Shown here: positions 30,765-41,497 of the stretch, piece after piece | How positions within the stretch are numbered: the first letter of the stretch is position 1 | How the letters are laid out: every line of letters starts with the position of its first letter | Origin: Mesocentrotus franciscanus | Lineage: Eukaryota > Echinodermata > Echinoidea > Camarodonta > Strongylocentrotidae | Assembly: GCA_037976565.1 (NCBI GenBank) | Contig: CP137681.1 | Coordinates: forward strand, 30,074,707 to 30,138,706 | Reading direction: 5' to 3' | Length of the DNA stretch: 64,000 nucleotides | Program-made: the position numbers and the translations under genes | The notes under the pieces: generated by a model | The model's input: only the letters and a program-made list of their open reading frames with translations | The model's database searches: none | Told to the model about the DNA's origin: nothing

Positions 30765-32169
30765 TTAACAGAGGAAACTCGCGCGTTTCCCCTGTCTCCC
30801 CGAGGTGTGGGACATTGATTCCGGAAATGCCCGAGCCCCCGCAGCCGTAGCACCGGTCACCCCCAGGGGACTTAGCCCGCCCCCGGGAAGCCTCCGGCCT
30901 GGACTGGAGGGTATCTAGGAGCGTCCGGATGTCCCGCTCCAAGTTAGCTACCCGGGCCTCTAAGCGGCCCTGGCGCTCCGCCATTCGGCGCTCTAGTGCA
31001 GCGAGTTGTCCGTCTTCAGGCCGACTAGGAGTTTGGAGGGGTAGGTCTACTTTGCGGACTTCGAACTCCCCCCCGTCCTCCAAGGCGACAGACTTAACCG
31101 GACGCCCCCGCCCGTACATGGCCCGGTACACGTGCTGGTGCCACTGGATATGCCCCACTGCTTCCCCAATGGTGGCGGGATGTTGGGTCAGCGCGTGACA
31201 TCCCGCCTCCCGGTTCAGGCACCCCTGACACAGGCGGAGGACCGCCTGCTGTTGGGAATAAGGCCCCTGGACCCCGGGGAATGCTCGGAGAGCTAACCCG
31301 AGCACCCGATCGGACCACTCGGGCAGGGATTCCTCTGGCCCCTGCTTGGCAGATGCAAACTCTAGTTGAGCAGACTCCGGCAACCCGCCGTGGTCGAAGC
31401 GCTGCGCCAACTTCTGGACCAGCGGGAAATACCCCAGGCCCGGCTCTTGTTCCAGAGTCAGGCTCAAATAATCCCCCGCTTTCCCTTCCAGGCACCAGCT
31501 TAGCTGATTCACCCTCTGGGGCCAATCCCATTCCTGCTGATCTGCAAAAGCAGTGAATTTATGGAAGAACGCCCTCCAATTCCCGCGCCCATCAAAGGAG
31601 ACAGTCCTGGGGAGTGGCTGATACTGTGCTCTGCCAGTGCCTCCCCACCTATCCCTCCTGAGAGCAGAGACCCGACGGACCGGTTCTTCGGGAATCGGAA
31701 GGGGCCCTAGCCGACCCCTCTGATACCCTGGGATGGGACTGCCCCTCCCTGGGATTTCACTACCCTCCCGGCCCACTGGGGGTTGGGATTCCTCCCGGAT
31801 ATCCCTGGAGCTGAATCCCAGGCATGACGGGACCTGCTGGTCCCGCCCGGCCGCTGCCCCCCATCTATTAGGTCGCCCACAGGGGCCCCCCTCTTGGGAA
31901 ACTTCCCGGGCGAGGGGGCTTGCACACCCCTGCTCCATGGCCGGGGCACCCATCCAAGAACGCCCCCCTGGCTCTCCCATCACAAGGGGTCCGCCCTCCC
32001 CCGGGGTTCCCCTAGATCTATACTGGGGCCTATGGGGGTCAAGCGACTGGTGCATTCCCCCGGGAGTGGAGGATCCGATTGGGGCTACACCCCGGGGCCA
32101 ACCCGATACATCCCCTTGGTTAACTAACGGAGGCGGATACACATCATAGGGGTACTGGTGTCCCCCCAC
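30748..32169 (-). pseudogene. gag: gag, capsid and nucleocapsid
   Basis: 473 codons. A Pro/Gly/Arg-rich first third is followed, from about residue 190, by a Retrotrans_gag-type capsid domain: RTVSFDGRGNWRAFFHKFTA, WCLEGKAGDYL, LPEWSDRVLGLALRAFP. Then a coiled-coil-like stretch (LERRMAERQGRLEARVANLE) and a zinc knuckle that begins CYGCGGSG. The knuckle's His and last Cys lie in another frame, so a frameshift falls inside it at about 30825. It packages element RNA in family terms. Confidence 0.85.
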
Positions 32170-32462
32170 CTGGGCTTGGGCCCCGCCGGGGGTGCTCGTG
32201 CTCCGGGCACGCTGCCCTGACGGAGTGGCAAAGACACTTTGATTGCCCCTACCTTGCTCGGGAGCCGCCCTGCCACACAGGCACTCTCTACGTCCCGAGG
32301 TGCAAAATCGAACCTATCCCGCAGCCCCTGAGACTCTATTAGTCCTGGGGACGCCCCAAATAATTCTGGGGTAACGTTCCCGTGTTCAGTCCGGAGACCT
32401 AAAATGATCCCCGCCTGCACAGGAGCTAGCCCGGCACCTCGGTGAGTTCCTCGAAGGAACAC
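32124..32462 (-). pseudogene. gag: gag, N-terminal part (frameshifted)
   Basis: This 112-residue open stretch holds the start of Gag up to a Pro/Gly-rich linker. An earlier ATG at 32497-32495 begins a short frame that probably contributes the true N-terminus but is separated by a frameshift near 32425-32440. The 3' end runs out of frame into the main Gag frame at about 32150. No domain was recognised. Confidence 0.6.
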
Positions 32463-32900
32463 ATATTTATAGGAACCTTAGCTTCCCTATTCGTCATATT
32501 AACACAGTAATACTAAAGGCCTTACTAAAATCACTTAAAATTACCTTTAACTACAGTTTACTCAAATCACCCCAACACAAATAATCACACCTCACAAACT
32601 TTCTTTTCTTTCTTCTTTTTTTTTTTTTTTTTTTTCAAAGGACTCCCGCACTACAACGAGTGGGTGGGTCCACACGCAACACGCACAATAACCGTACACT
32701 CACACAACCAAAAACTACAACCTAACTACTACTGTTAACTACTAAGGCCTGGTCTAAATCTAGGTCTAATATAAACTCCAAACGTAATATACTAATGGCA
32801 CAATCAACCTGTCCCCCAAATCCGGGCAACATAGGCCACAAAACACCAAACTAGAAAATTATCAATAAAAGAAAACAGAGCAACGGGAAATAAGGCAAAA

Positions 32901-32906
32901 ACTTAC
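32901..32906 (-). promoter_or_regulatory. splice donor in leader
   Basis: The - strand reads GTGAG|GTAAGT, a consensus 5' splice site 400 bases upstream of gag. It could join the acceptor at 26459-26460. Confidence 0.5.
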
Positions 32907-33548
32907 CTCACTCCAACCGCCCAAGACAGCAAAACCAGCTTAACAATTGAAAATAACCTCGAGATCTCAGCAGCACTCGCTTCCAGCACACTGCCAGAAA
33001 ACAAAATGGCGTCGATGGAGGGAAGATGGATCGAGAAGGTCTAAAAAATATCCCTCCGCCGAACCGTGCCGCTGTAGTAATGGGCAGTGCCGCAACGAGC
33101 ACTCTCAAAAACCTACACGCCCAAACAAAATAGTACGCACACAAAAAAATTCCCAAACAAGTCAATAAATGACTCTTAGGCTAAAAATCACGCACAAACA
33201 ACAACTAACCACAAACAATACTTAATCAAACACCTCACACCACTAGCAAAAATCAAACACTCGCTACAAAAATCAAACGTACACACACGTGGATCGCACT
33301 GCCTTCTCACCCCCAATGCAAAAGTTCTGGCACAGCCGTGCCGGAACTACACCCGGAGCTGATTAGGGCAGACGACCAAAAACACAGCAAAAATGCCCCA
33401 AACCAGGCGAAAATCACCGCCCGACTCGAGACACCCACACCAAACACACAAAAACTATAAACAAAAATTTTCAAAGTAGGCAAGGCAGACTAGCCCACCC
33501 TGCCCGAGACAATAATACGAAATTTACCCTATTAATTGGTAGCAAATT

Positions 33549-33624
33549 CACAGCGAGCAGCTTAGCCCTACGCACAGGACCGCACTAAATGCCAATGCGT
33601 AGCAGGGCAGCTGTGCTCGCTGTG
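33549..33624 (-). repeat. 11-bp inverted repeat in leader
   Basis: CACAGCGAGCA (33549-33559) and TGCTCGCTGTG (33614-33624) are perfect complements with a 54-base loop that itself contains complementary AGCCCT/AGGGC. This could fold as a stem near the primer site. Confidence 0.6.
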
Positions 33625-33666
33625 CCAAAATCACAGATGAAAAATATCCCGCAAAAAGCAGGAAAA

Positions 33667-33686
33667 GGTTATGCTCGCAGCGCCAA
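33667..33686 (-). other. candidate primer-binding site
   Basis: Directly inside the 5' LTR the - strand reads TTGGCGCTGCGAGC. On the + strand this is ...GCAGCGCCAA, consistent with pairing to a tRNA 3' end finishing in CCA. I could not assign the tRNA. Confidence 0.55.
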
Positions 33687-33909
33687 TAATGTAGATTTGG
33701 CCTACAAACCGTTATCTACATGGATGTGAATCTATATGACTCACTAGAAAGCCGAAAACAGCACTTACCTGAAATACTGAGGATCTTGTCCAATTGTCCA
33801 GCTTCAGGCTTGTGCAGTGTATTCAACTCTGGTCTGTCGGGCTCAGTGAGAGGACTAGCGCCCCCTTGTGGTGAAGGCTTGTGGGGGGGTGGGGGTAACT
33901 CCTACTACA
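33687..33909 (-). repeat. 5' LTR
   Basis: Read on the - strand it begins TGTAGTAGGAG and ends CTACATTA. Compared with the other LTR the only differences I see are lengths of two G runs. There is no TATA box or AATAAA, so initiation would be TATA-less. A perfect splice donor, CAG|GTAAGT (- strand, 33763-33768), lies inside. Confidence 0.95.
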
Positions 33910-33913
33910 CAAT

Positions 33914-34323
33914 CATCAGATGAAGACCTTATAAATAAGACGACCATCGCAGCCATCGGGCGATGGAATTCAAGAGCTTAATTTAATTTTATTTTATTTA
34001 GGAACTTTACATTGATCTTGATCTAAGGAGACACAAACGAACGAACAAGCAACCAAGTCCACCCCGTCCACCCACACACTAATTGCGTGCATGCCTACAG
34101 TGTATGTGTAGGCTTTCCCACCAGCGCACTTTTATGAGTATTACGGTGAAAATGGCCAGGCTAGCGTGTAAAAAAAATATCCGCGTGCCGGTGGGAGCCG
34201 GTGCAGGAGAGCGAGGTGCAGGGTGCATGGCTTCCCGAAATTCAAGATTTTGGCTGATTTCGATCTATTAAGGCTGTATGATATACAGGTACGTGACATT
34301 AAGTTTTGATTTCTTTGAAAGCA
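33914..34323. other. unassigned flank
   Basis: No coding signal or repeat was recognised. Confidence 0.4.
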
Positions 34324-34651
34324 GGGGGGTGTTTCATAAACTAAGCTGTTCGTAAAGTTACGCATGACTTTATGAATGACTTAAATATGAAGAGCCAAAT
34401 GGGATGCTGAATCATTTTTAAATGCATCAACTAAAGTTGAACTGTGCAGATGTAGATTAACATTCTTATTATAACAAACATTTTTAATGCAAAGTACATT
34501 TTTTGCCATAATTTAATTGAGGTTATTGGAAATATAGTCACACTTTGTTAAAACATCAGGAAAAACTTTAGGCATCCTATCTGGCACTTCATATTCAAGT
34601 CGTTCGTAAAATCATGCGTAACTTTACGAACAGCTTTATGAAACACCCCCC
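34324..34651. mobile_element. MITE with ~40-bp inverted ends
   Basis: GGGGGGTGTTTCATAAA and GCTGTTCGTAAAGTTACGCA at the left are matched in reverse complement by TGCGTAACTTTACGAACAGC and TTTATGAAACACCCCCC at the right. The interior is AT-rich with no coding. A related GGGACCTGTTTCATAAA word occurs at 56399. Confidence 0.85.
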
Positions 34652-34804
34652 TTATGTAGTCTGACGGAACCAAGTCGAGAAGTATTTTGTTCAGTCTAGG
34701 CCTGGACAGAATCTTTAAATAATTCTTACAGAAATACTAAAAATAGTAATCGGTGGTAACTAATAAACAAAAATTAAAGACTACTAGTAGTATAGTAGTA
34801 GTAG

Positions 34805-34988
34805 CAGGCCTTAAATTTCAATATTTTTAGGGCAAGGCCTCTTTTCTGTAGGGCACATTCCTATATTACAGCACAAATAGGAAGAATTGGAAAGGGCACA
34901 AAAAATCTCCAAGACCAATGAGAGGGGCATTGAGGCCAATCAAAAGGGCATCCATGGCCTTGGTGGCCTTGGATTAAGTTAAGCCCTG
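34805..34988. mobile_element. hAT-like short element in a (TAG)n run
   Basis: The ends CAGGCCTTAA and TTAAGCCCTG are near-perfect inverted repeats. (TAG)n triplets lie on both sides, compatible with an 8-bp duplication such as TAGTAGTA. The interior has GGGCAAGGCC and AGAGGGGCATT words. Confidence 0.65.
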
Positions 34989-34989
34989 T

Positions 34990-36278
34990 AGTAGTAGTAA
35001 TGGAAAATTCTTTTAAAAAATGGACATTTAATAATAATAATAATTATATTACATTTATAAAGTGCCTTGTCAATAAATACAAAGCGCATAAACAAGAACA
35101 AATTACAAATATTAAGACAGAGAACAAGAATATTATCATACAAAGTTTACATTATTTACAAGCAGAGGAATATTCCGATAATCTTGAGGCAGCAGGCCGA
35201 AAGAAATTGTGTAAATAATCATAAGTCCACAGGAGTGGACAAAAGTTTGCCTACAGTACTAAATTTTAAGGTTGTTCTTCTTCTTCGCTATAAGTACAGG
35301 CCACCGTCGGGTGTATTCTCGTACTGTTATGGTTTTAAAAGTTAAAACTCACACTCCTAAGGACAACTTTATCCAACAAAAGGTTGTCTTGGGAACTACA
35401 TGTTCATGTACTTATATCTTTACGGATGGGTCCAGGGGTAGAGCCTTTGCCTGTGGGTCTAGGGGGCGGAGCCTCCTGGAAGTTCTTGAATTTTAACAAT
35501 TTAGAAAATTATAAAGAATTAGAGTAACCTATAATAACTTATAATACACCTGTATAATTTACACATTCAAGGGGTCTGTTTTTCTTAGATTTCTAGTATG
35601 TTGTTCCTCATGTAAAACACTGCAGGAAACCATTGAATAACCTTTTTTGTTGTTGGGGGTCACACTCTATTTTGACTGGACTTTCTAGCTTGTTTTCTTC
35701 AGAAAAAACAGTGCCTGTTTGGTGTTAAGCTTGAAGTGGAATTACATGCCATGAGTCCTAGTTTTGTAATACTGCCATCTGTGTCCAGAACATTACATTT
35801 TTAACAGAAAAAAGGGTAGCATGATAGTTTACTATTCTGAAGCTTGGAATTCATGGAAATATTTATTGATAAAATATACATTGTATAATACATGTAGACT
35901 GTTGAAATTAGTTGAAACATGAAAATTATTCAAGTTTACATACATGTACATGTAAACTGTATTTTCTTTGTTTATTTTGTAGCTTGGAATATGGACTTCT
36001 CATAAACTTGCATGTATGTGACTACAATTAAAAAAAGATTTTGGTCTCTTTTTTGGTCTAATTATATGAAGAATATTTAGTTTGGTCTTCAACAGAAAAT
36101 GTCTTGACTTTATAATTAAATATATGTTTTTTAAAAAAGGAATTCAAGGTTGAGTAATGGAAAATGTTAACTGTTGTTTGAAGTTTGAACTTACATGTAC
36201 ATGTAAATGGAAAATTTGATGGGATTCTAAATGACAGAGCTACACTAGTTGTAGAGAGAGAACGAGAGAGAAAAAGAG

Positions 36279-36310
<32 letters not shown>

Positions 36311-37622
36311 CTGCGTGTGAAAGTACATTGAACTTGTAGTTTACCTGGACTGAAATCTGAGTGTGCTGTGGAGAATGGAATACTTTTATATTTTCAAGAG
36401 TTTATTAGAACATTGCAATAAAAAAAAAAAACATAACACAAATAAACAACAGTGACAAAAAACAAACACGTATCATTTACAGGTGTTCATCAACAAGTAC
36501 AGAGATATTATGTCTACAGATAGTGCAGAATTGATTATGATTCATGACCAGTTAAGTTTCATATGACAACCAGAAAGCCAGGTTTCAATATACATTTGTA
36601 CAATTATTCTTTACAATTGCCTACAATGTAGTTTCAAAGGTGAGGGGAATTTTCTTCCTCTCAATGATACTGAGTCTAGTTTCTGGAATATGTAAGACTA
36701 ACTAATCCTAACATTCATGTACAGTTTGTACATTATGTAGAAAGCTAGTTAGTACTACATTTAGTCTTTAGACTCCAGACTAGACCAATCACAATCATTG
36801 CGGCTCTCTCACAGGGTCTGTTCATGAAGACTAATTACACTGAGTGTGAAGTTATTCAGAATGACTAGATGTACAAACAAGTCTGTGGTATTCATATTGA
36901 GTCCATTTGCAAATTTCAGGCTGTATTAAAAAGAAAAAGGAGAAACAACGAACAAATGACAAGCATTGAAATAACCTGTGTTTGAAAAGGTAAATGGCAT
37001 AGGCCTACATGTAGCTATGGTCGCTCTGTATAAGTTTTGGCTGCTGCACAGCAGAAATAAATTCTCTTTTTAGTTGAAGAATTAAGATAGAGTCTGTATG
37101 GAGAGACTACTAAGCTATGCATGCAGCGTGCAGCACAACACAAGTCGTAAAGGCCGGCCGGTGTATGGTGTGATTTACTGAAAGGCTGGGTTGTTCGGTC
37201 CATTGATCTGCCTAGAAACAGACATTCATTGATCAGTTTAATACAAATCGACAGTGTATACAGAGATCTGTCTGCATCTTGCATTCATTCAAATTTCACC
37301 TCGCATCATTCTATTGTCTCTGCTTTCTCTCTTGCAACAGCTCTCCAACTCTGGTCTGCTACAGTCAAGAAGAAACATCCTTCGTCTCCGTCCTGGACTG
37401 TGCTAATCTTCTTTTCTCACCCTGGGTTCTGGATACACGGCTGCATTTCTCGAGGAGAAGAATTTCAGTCATCATCGTCGCCGCCGTCGCGGTGAGGGAG
37501 AGAGAGAGTATCAGTTGAGGGAGATTGAAACGTGAACCCAGGTGTTTTGTCAGACTGGCCATAGAGTTTACTATCCTTGCTGTGTTCAAGCTTTGAATAT
37601 TTTTCACGGAGAGAACGTTGGA
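34990..37622 (+). other. 5' flank and 5' UTR of the glutamate carrier gene
   Basis: An (AAT)n GCGC-type repeat (about 35030-35090), the repeat at 35355-35510 and a (GA)n run (36248-36310) lie here. No TATA box or start site could be fixed. A C/T-rich stretch (37275-37480) directly before the exon-1 ATG is probably 5' UTR or core promoter. Confidence 0.45.
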
Positions 37623-37636
37623 ATGGGTGACATTAA
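37623..37636 (+). CDS. SLC25A22: glutamate carrier exon 1 (coding part)
   Basis: The ATG at 37623 gives four codons plus two bases before GTAAGT at 37637. The short M-G-D-I start then joins LPAK of exon 2, as in the family. Phase 2. Confidence 0.75.
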
Positions 37637-40600
37637 GTAAGTAATACTTTCAATTATTTAATCCTTTGCCTGCTTTCTCCTAAATCTCTATATCCTTTAT
37701 TTTTTTTGTGATAAATTTTCTTTTCACCAAAAATAATATCTGCTCTGTATGTTTGGCCAAGTGTGTTACAAAATGTCGGCTTCCGATATTATATCTTAGT
37801 TTTGAGTTCTGTAAAAGATGTCAGTTTATACGGTAATTGCAATGGTAAATTTGACTTGTCAGTAGACTGCCCAATGCACACACTAAGGTGCATGCACAGG
37901 TATTGAAATTGACTTTGAGTTGACTCTTGTGCCTGATATGATGAAATAATATTTCTCTCTCTTGCTCTTCGTTTTGAAATTTTGGATGTCTCCTTTTCAT
38001 GTTTCTGCCTACCAAAGATGTTGGGTAAGGCATCATGATAATATATGCATTTTAATGTTTAAAACTATTGTACTATCTGTATATATATATATATATATAT
38101 TGACCCATTTCCTTATCTGCTGTCTAAAAAGTACCTTTTAAAGAAATGCCAGTATGAGGAAAATGTGTATTACATGTACATATTTTGTGTAGAAGTTTGC
38201 CTCTCTTTTCTTTTTTATTAAGAGACTTAAAGAGATTACACATGAAATGTATTTTGTTAATTCATGAAGGTGAATGTGTTTCTTTGCTGTGTTAATGTCC
38301 CATAGACCATCAAAACCACTTTTGGGAGGATTTTTTTTCATCTCCGCCCCAAAATGTGAAATGCACTCTAATATCAATATTCTATTTGTATGATCTTGAG
38401 TCTGTAACATGTATGATTAACAACTAAATTATTCATACTCTTACAAAGTTTTTTTTTTAATGTACTGTACATGTGTACATGTATGTTAAAAATGGATTTG
38501 TCCCCATTTATGTTTCTTGAGAATATATGTCATATTAAAGCTTACATCTAAAAGTATTCAACAAAGGCCCAAATTCAGCCAGTCCACCTTTCATTCTTGA
38601 GTTACGAACAACTAAAAAAACATCAAATTTACAAGGGGTATGAATAATTTAGTTGTTAACTATATTGTACATCTGTATTTGTTACTAAAGAAATATCCTC
38701 CTACATATTATCAATTTATGTGACTGAAGATACTCATTTCTTTTATCTCACTTGTACTCATTATAAAGTCATGCGGAATCCAAAGAAAAGATAGAACTTC
38801 CATATGTGGACAGGTAGCACAATTTGTTTCAACAAGTTTGTTGTTGTTTTGTTTCCCCATGGTACATGTAGTTGATCGCCACAATTTTGCTCAGCAAAAA
38901 AAAAATTGTGCTTGCATGCAGTCGTCATTTGTTTTCATTATCGCTTAGAGACTTCGGTGAAAAGCGCTTTATAAGCACTGTTTTATTATTATTATTATTA
39001 TTACGTTGAAACCAAATTTAGACAGTAAATCAGTGCTTCCAGGCTCTTAGTTAATGTTATGTTTGAATTACTGTACATAGTAACATTGAAAATGTATTGA
39101 TCATGTTATTTAATGTCATCTCCTCTAGTTAGCTATTTGCATTTATATAATGCGACTGTATTTTGTAATCATAATTTGTTACCAGGATAATATATGTGTT
39201 TGTGAATATGAAACTTTTACTTGGTTTTTGGTTCAATTGATTTGTGCTGAATTGTGACAGTGTGCTTACCGATTAATGTTATCCTCGCTTTTCTTTTCTT
39301 TATTTTTCTATACTTAAAGTTCTTTTAATTTGAGATTGTTAAAGTCATTCTTGACAGTTAGTTTGCCTTTGTTAGCATACATCAAATTCATTTTAAATAA
39401 TTATGAGTGTTGAAAATACTGACAACGTTCTTCATTGGACAGTAACCAAAAATTAATTTTAATGAGGAAATTTATGAATTTGTGTGGTCCTACAGCCAAA
39501 GTGAAATGGACAATTTCATCAACATTCAGTTACTACTTCATAGCAGTACATGTACAGGCCTACAGTATCTGGCTTACATACATGTACACATACATCCTAT
39601 AAATGTGATTTGCTGGTGGTTCATACATGTACATACAGTTAATGACTAAATTATTCATACCCTTACCAATTTTTGTAATTTTTAAAGTATTTCAACAAAA
39701 TTTTAATTTGTCCCACTTTATATTTCTCGAGAATGTGACATACATAAAGCTTACAGTGTACATGTACATCTAAAAGTATTCAGCAAAGACCCTAATTCAA
39801 CCAGTCCATCTTGATTTCTTGGGTTATGAAAAACGCCCAAAACATCAAATTTACAAGGGGTACAGTATGAATAATTGAGTTGCTAACTGTACATGTATTG
39901 TATGAAGCTCATGATACATGTACATGTACATACACCCTGTACATTTTTAAAGGGAAATCCAACCTTGAACAGACAACAACTCTAAAAGAAAGCAGAAAAA
40001 TCAGAGTAGCAGACTGGTGAAAGTTCAAATGAAATCTGACCCCAAAAATAAGAAAATAATGAATTTTTGAAAGTTAATCACTATACTTCAAATTGGCTGA
40101 ATCGGTTAATGTCACTGTGACGAAGTGCCGTACTACTTTTCTGTTTGTTTCACAATATGATTGAAATGTCAATTTCTCAAAATGTATGATTCAGGAGGCT
40201 ATTTTCTTTTGGAGGACGTACTGTATGTGTATTTAATTATATGCTATCCATAGTATATTTTGAGTTCATTGTAGTACCCCAAGGGAGAAGGCACTTGTTT
40301 TAAGAGAAAGTAAATATATTTGTGTACACGACAAATGGGAGAGTTGTCCCATGACTACATGTCACAATCCAATGGCCAACTTGCCAATTTGCGATTCACG
40401 ATTCGCATGGATTCAGTGATCTCATTATTTCAAACATTCATAACTCCCTTATTATTGACCTGATTGATATCAAACTGTTGCCTTTCTGTTTCTCTTATTT
40501 TTCTGCCTTTATAGTTTATACCAATGAAGTTATTACAAGGGTTGGATTGCCCTTTAATAAAGCCCATCTGACAGATTTATACAGGTACATGTACAAGTAC

Positions 40601-41461
40601 TTGTCAATATTTTCAAGCAGTTATGAAATCATCGCTCGTGTACCAGTATGTTTGTCAAGTACACGGGGGTTAAGTAAACAGTGACAAAGTCTGCTGAATT
40701 GTCTTCATGAAATTAAAACAAATAATAGAACTGAAATTTGAAATATAATATTTGAGGAGCAAGTATATTTGTACATTGTAAGTGTTGATAAATGATAATG
40801 TACAGTACATCAAGAACAAAGGAAGATGACAGAGCCGGCTTGGTCCACTGCCCTTCTAAGTACCATTAAAAAAAAAAAAATGGAGTATCAGCATTCATTC
40901 GATCATGATGAATAAATAAAATGAATTGAAATTGTGTGCATCAATCCTAGGGTAGAAATACTAATATAAAAGTACTTTTCCAATTTTGTTCCTATTCAAT
41001 CTGATAACCCTGTTCATCTAATGCACTACATGTACATCTTTGAAATTGGCCATGTCAACTACCTAGCATAATTATCATGACAATCTGTCTTCTCCCAAAT
41101 AGGAATTAAGGACAGAAAGACAGAATTTTCCATACCCTTTGGCTTTACATTTTAAATGTTACACATGCATTTAAGTTACGGTTATAGATGTGTCTGCTGT
41201 AGGCCTACAGTCTGTTTTATAAAATTTGGATGGAATTGTGCTAGCCCACTCATTTAATTGTGCATGCTGCATGCTTCTTTGTGTGCTCTATCGAGTATAA
41301 ACAAGCATTAATGATACAGGAGGAGACTGATATCCTACATGTATGAATAATGAATTACAAAGGGTGGAATGAATATCAAGAGGCTACATGTATGTGTGGC
41401 CATGCTGCAATTTGGAGAATGACGTACATGTAGGCTGTCCTATTTTCAGAGAGAGAGGGGG

Positions 41462-41497
<36 letters not shown>

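Larger units (their letters stand above)
32498..33666 (-). other. 5' leader of the retrotransposon
   Basis: About 1.2 kb of non-coding sequence lies between the primer site and gag, long for a Gypsy element. It holds a GAG|GTAAGT splice donor (32901-32906), an A/T homopolymer (about 32609-32635) and an 11-bp perfect inverted repeat near the primer site. Confidence 0.6.
22829..33909 (-). mobile_element. Ty3/Gypsy-like LTR retrotransposon with PHD and TatD domains
   Basis: The element spans ~11.08 kb. LTRs of 220 and 223 bp flank it, and CAAT flanks both outer ends (22825-22828 and 33910-33913), a candidate 4-bp target duplication. On the - strand the order is LTR, primer-binding site, long leader, gag, protease, reverse transcriptase, RNase H, integrase with PHD finger, a third coding region with CCHH-like finger and TatD nuclease, three 96-bp repeats, polypurine tract, LTR. 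The RT-RNaseH-integrase order is that of Ty3/Gypsy (Metaviridae). Every coding region has small frameshifts, so this copy as given cannot make a full polyprotein. Confidence 0.95.

Noticed and set aside
31733..32149. Pro-rich + strand frames over 24.5-32.1 kb
   Set aside because: These are antisense shadows of GC-rich gag/pol and the third coding region on the - strand.
22829..33909. Interpreting the element as an endogenous retrovirus with env
   Set aside because: The region after pol has no signal peptide, transmembrane anchor or envelope motif; its recognisable domain is a TatD nuclease.
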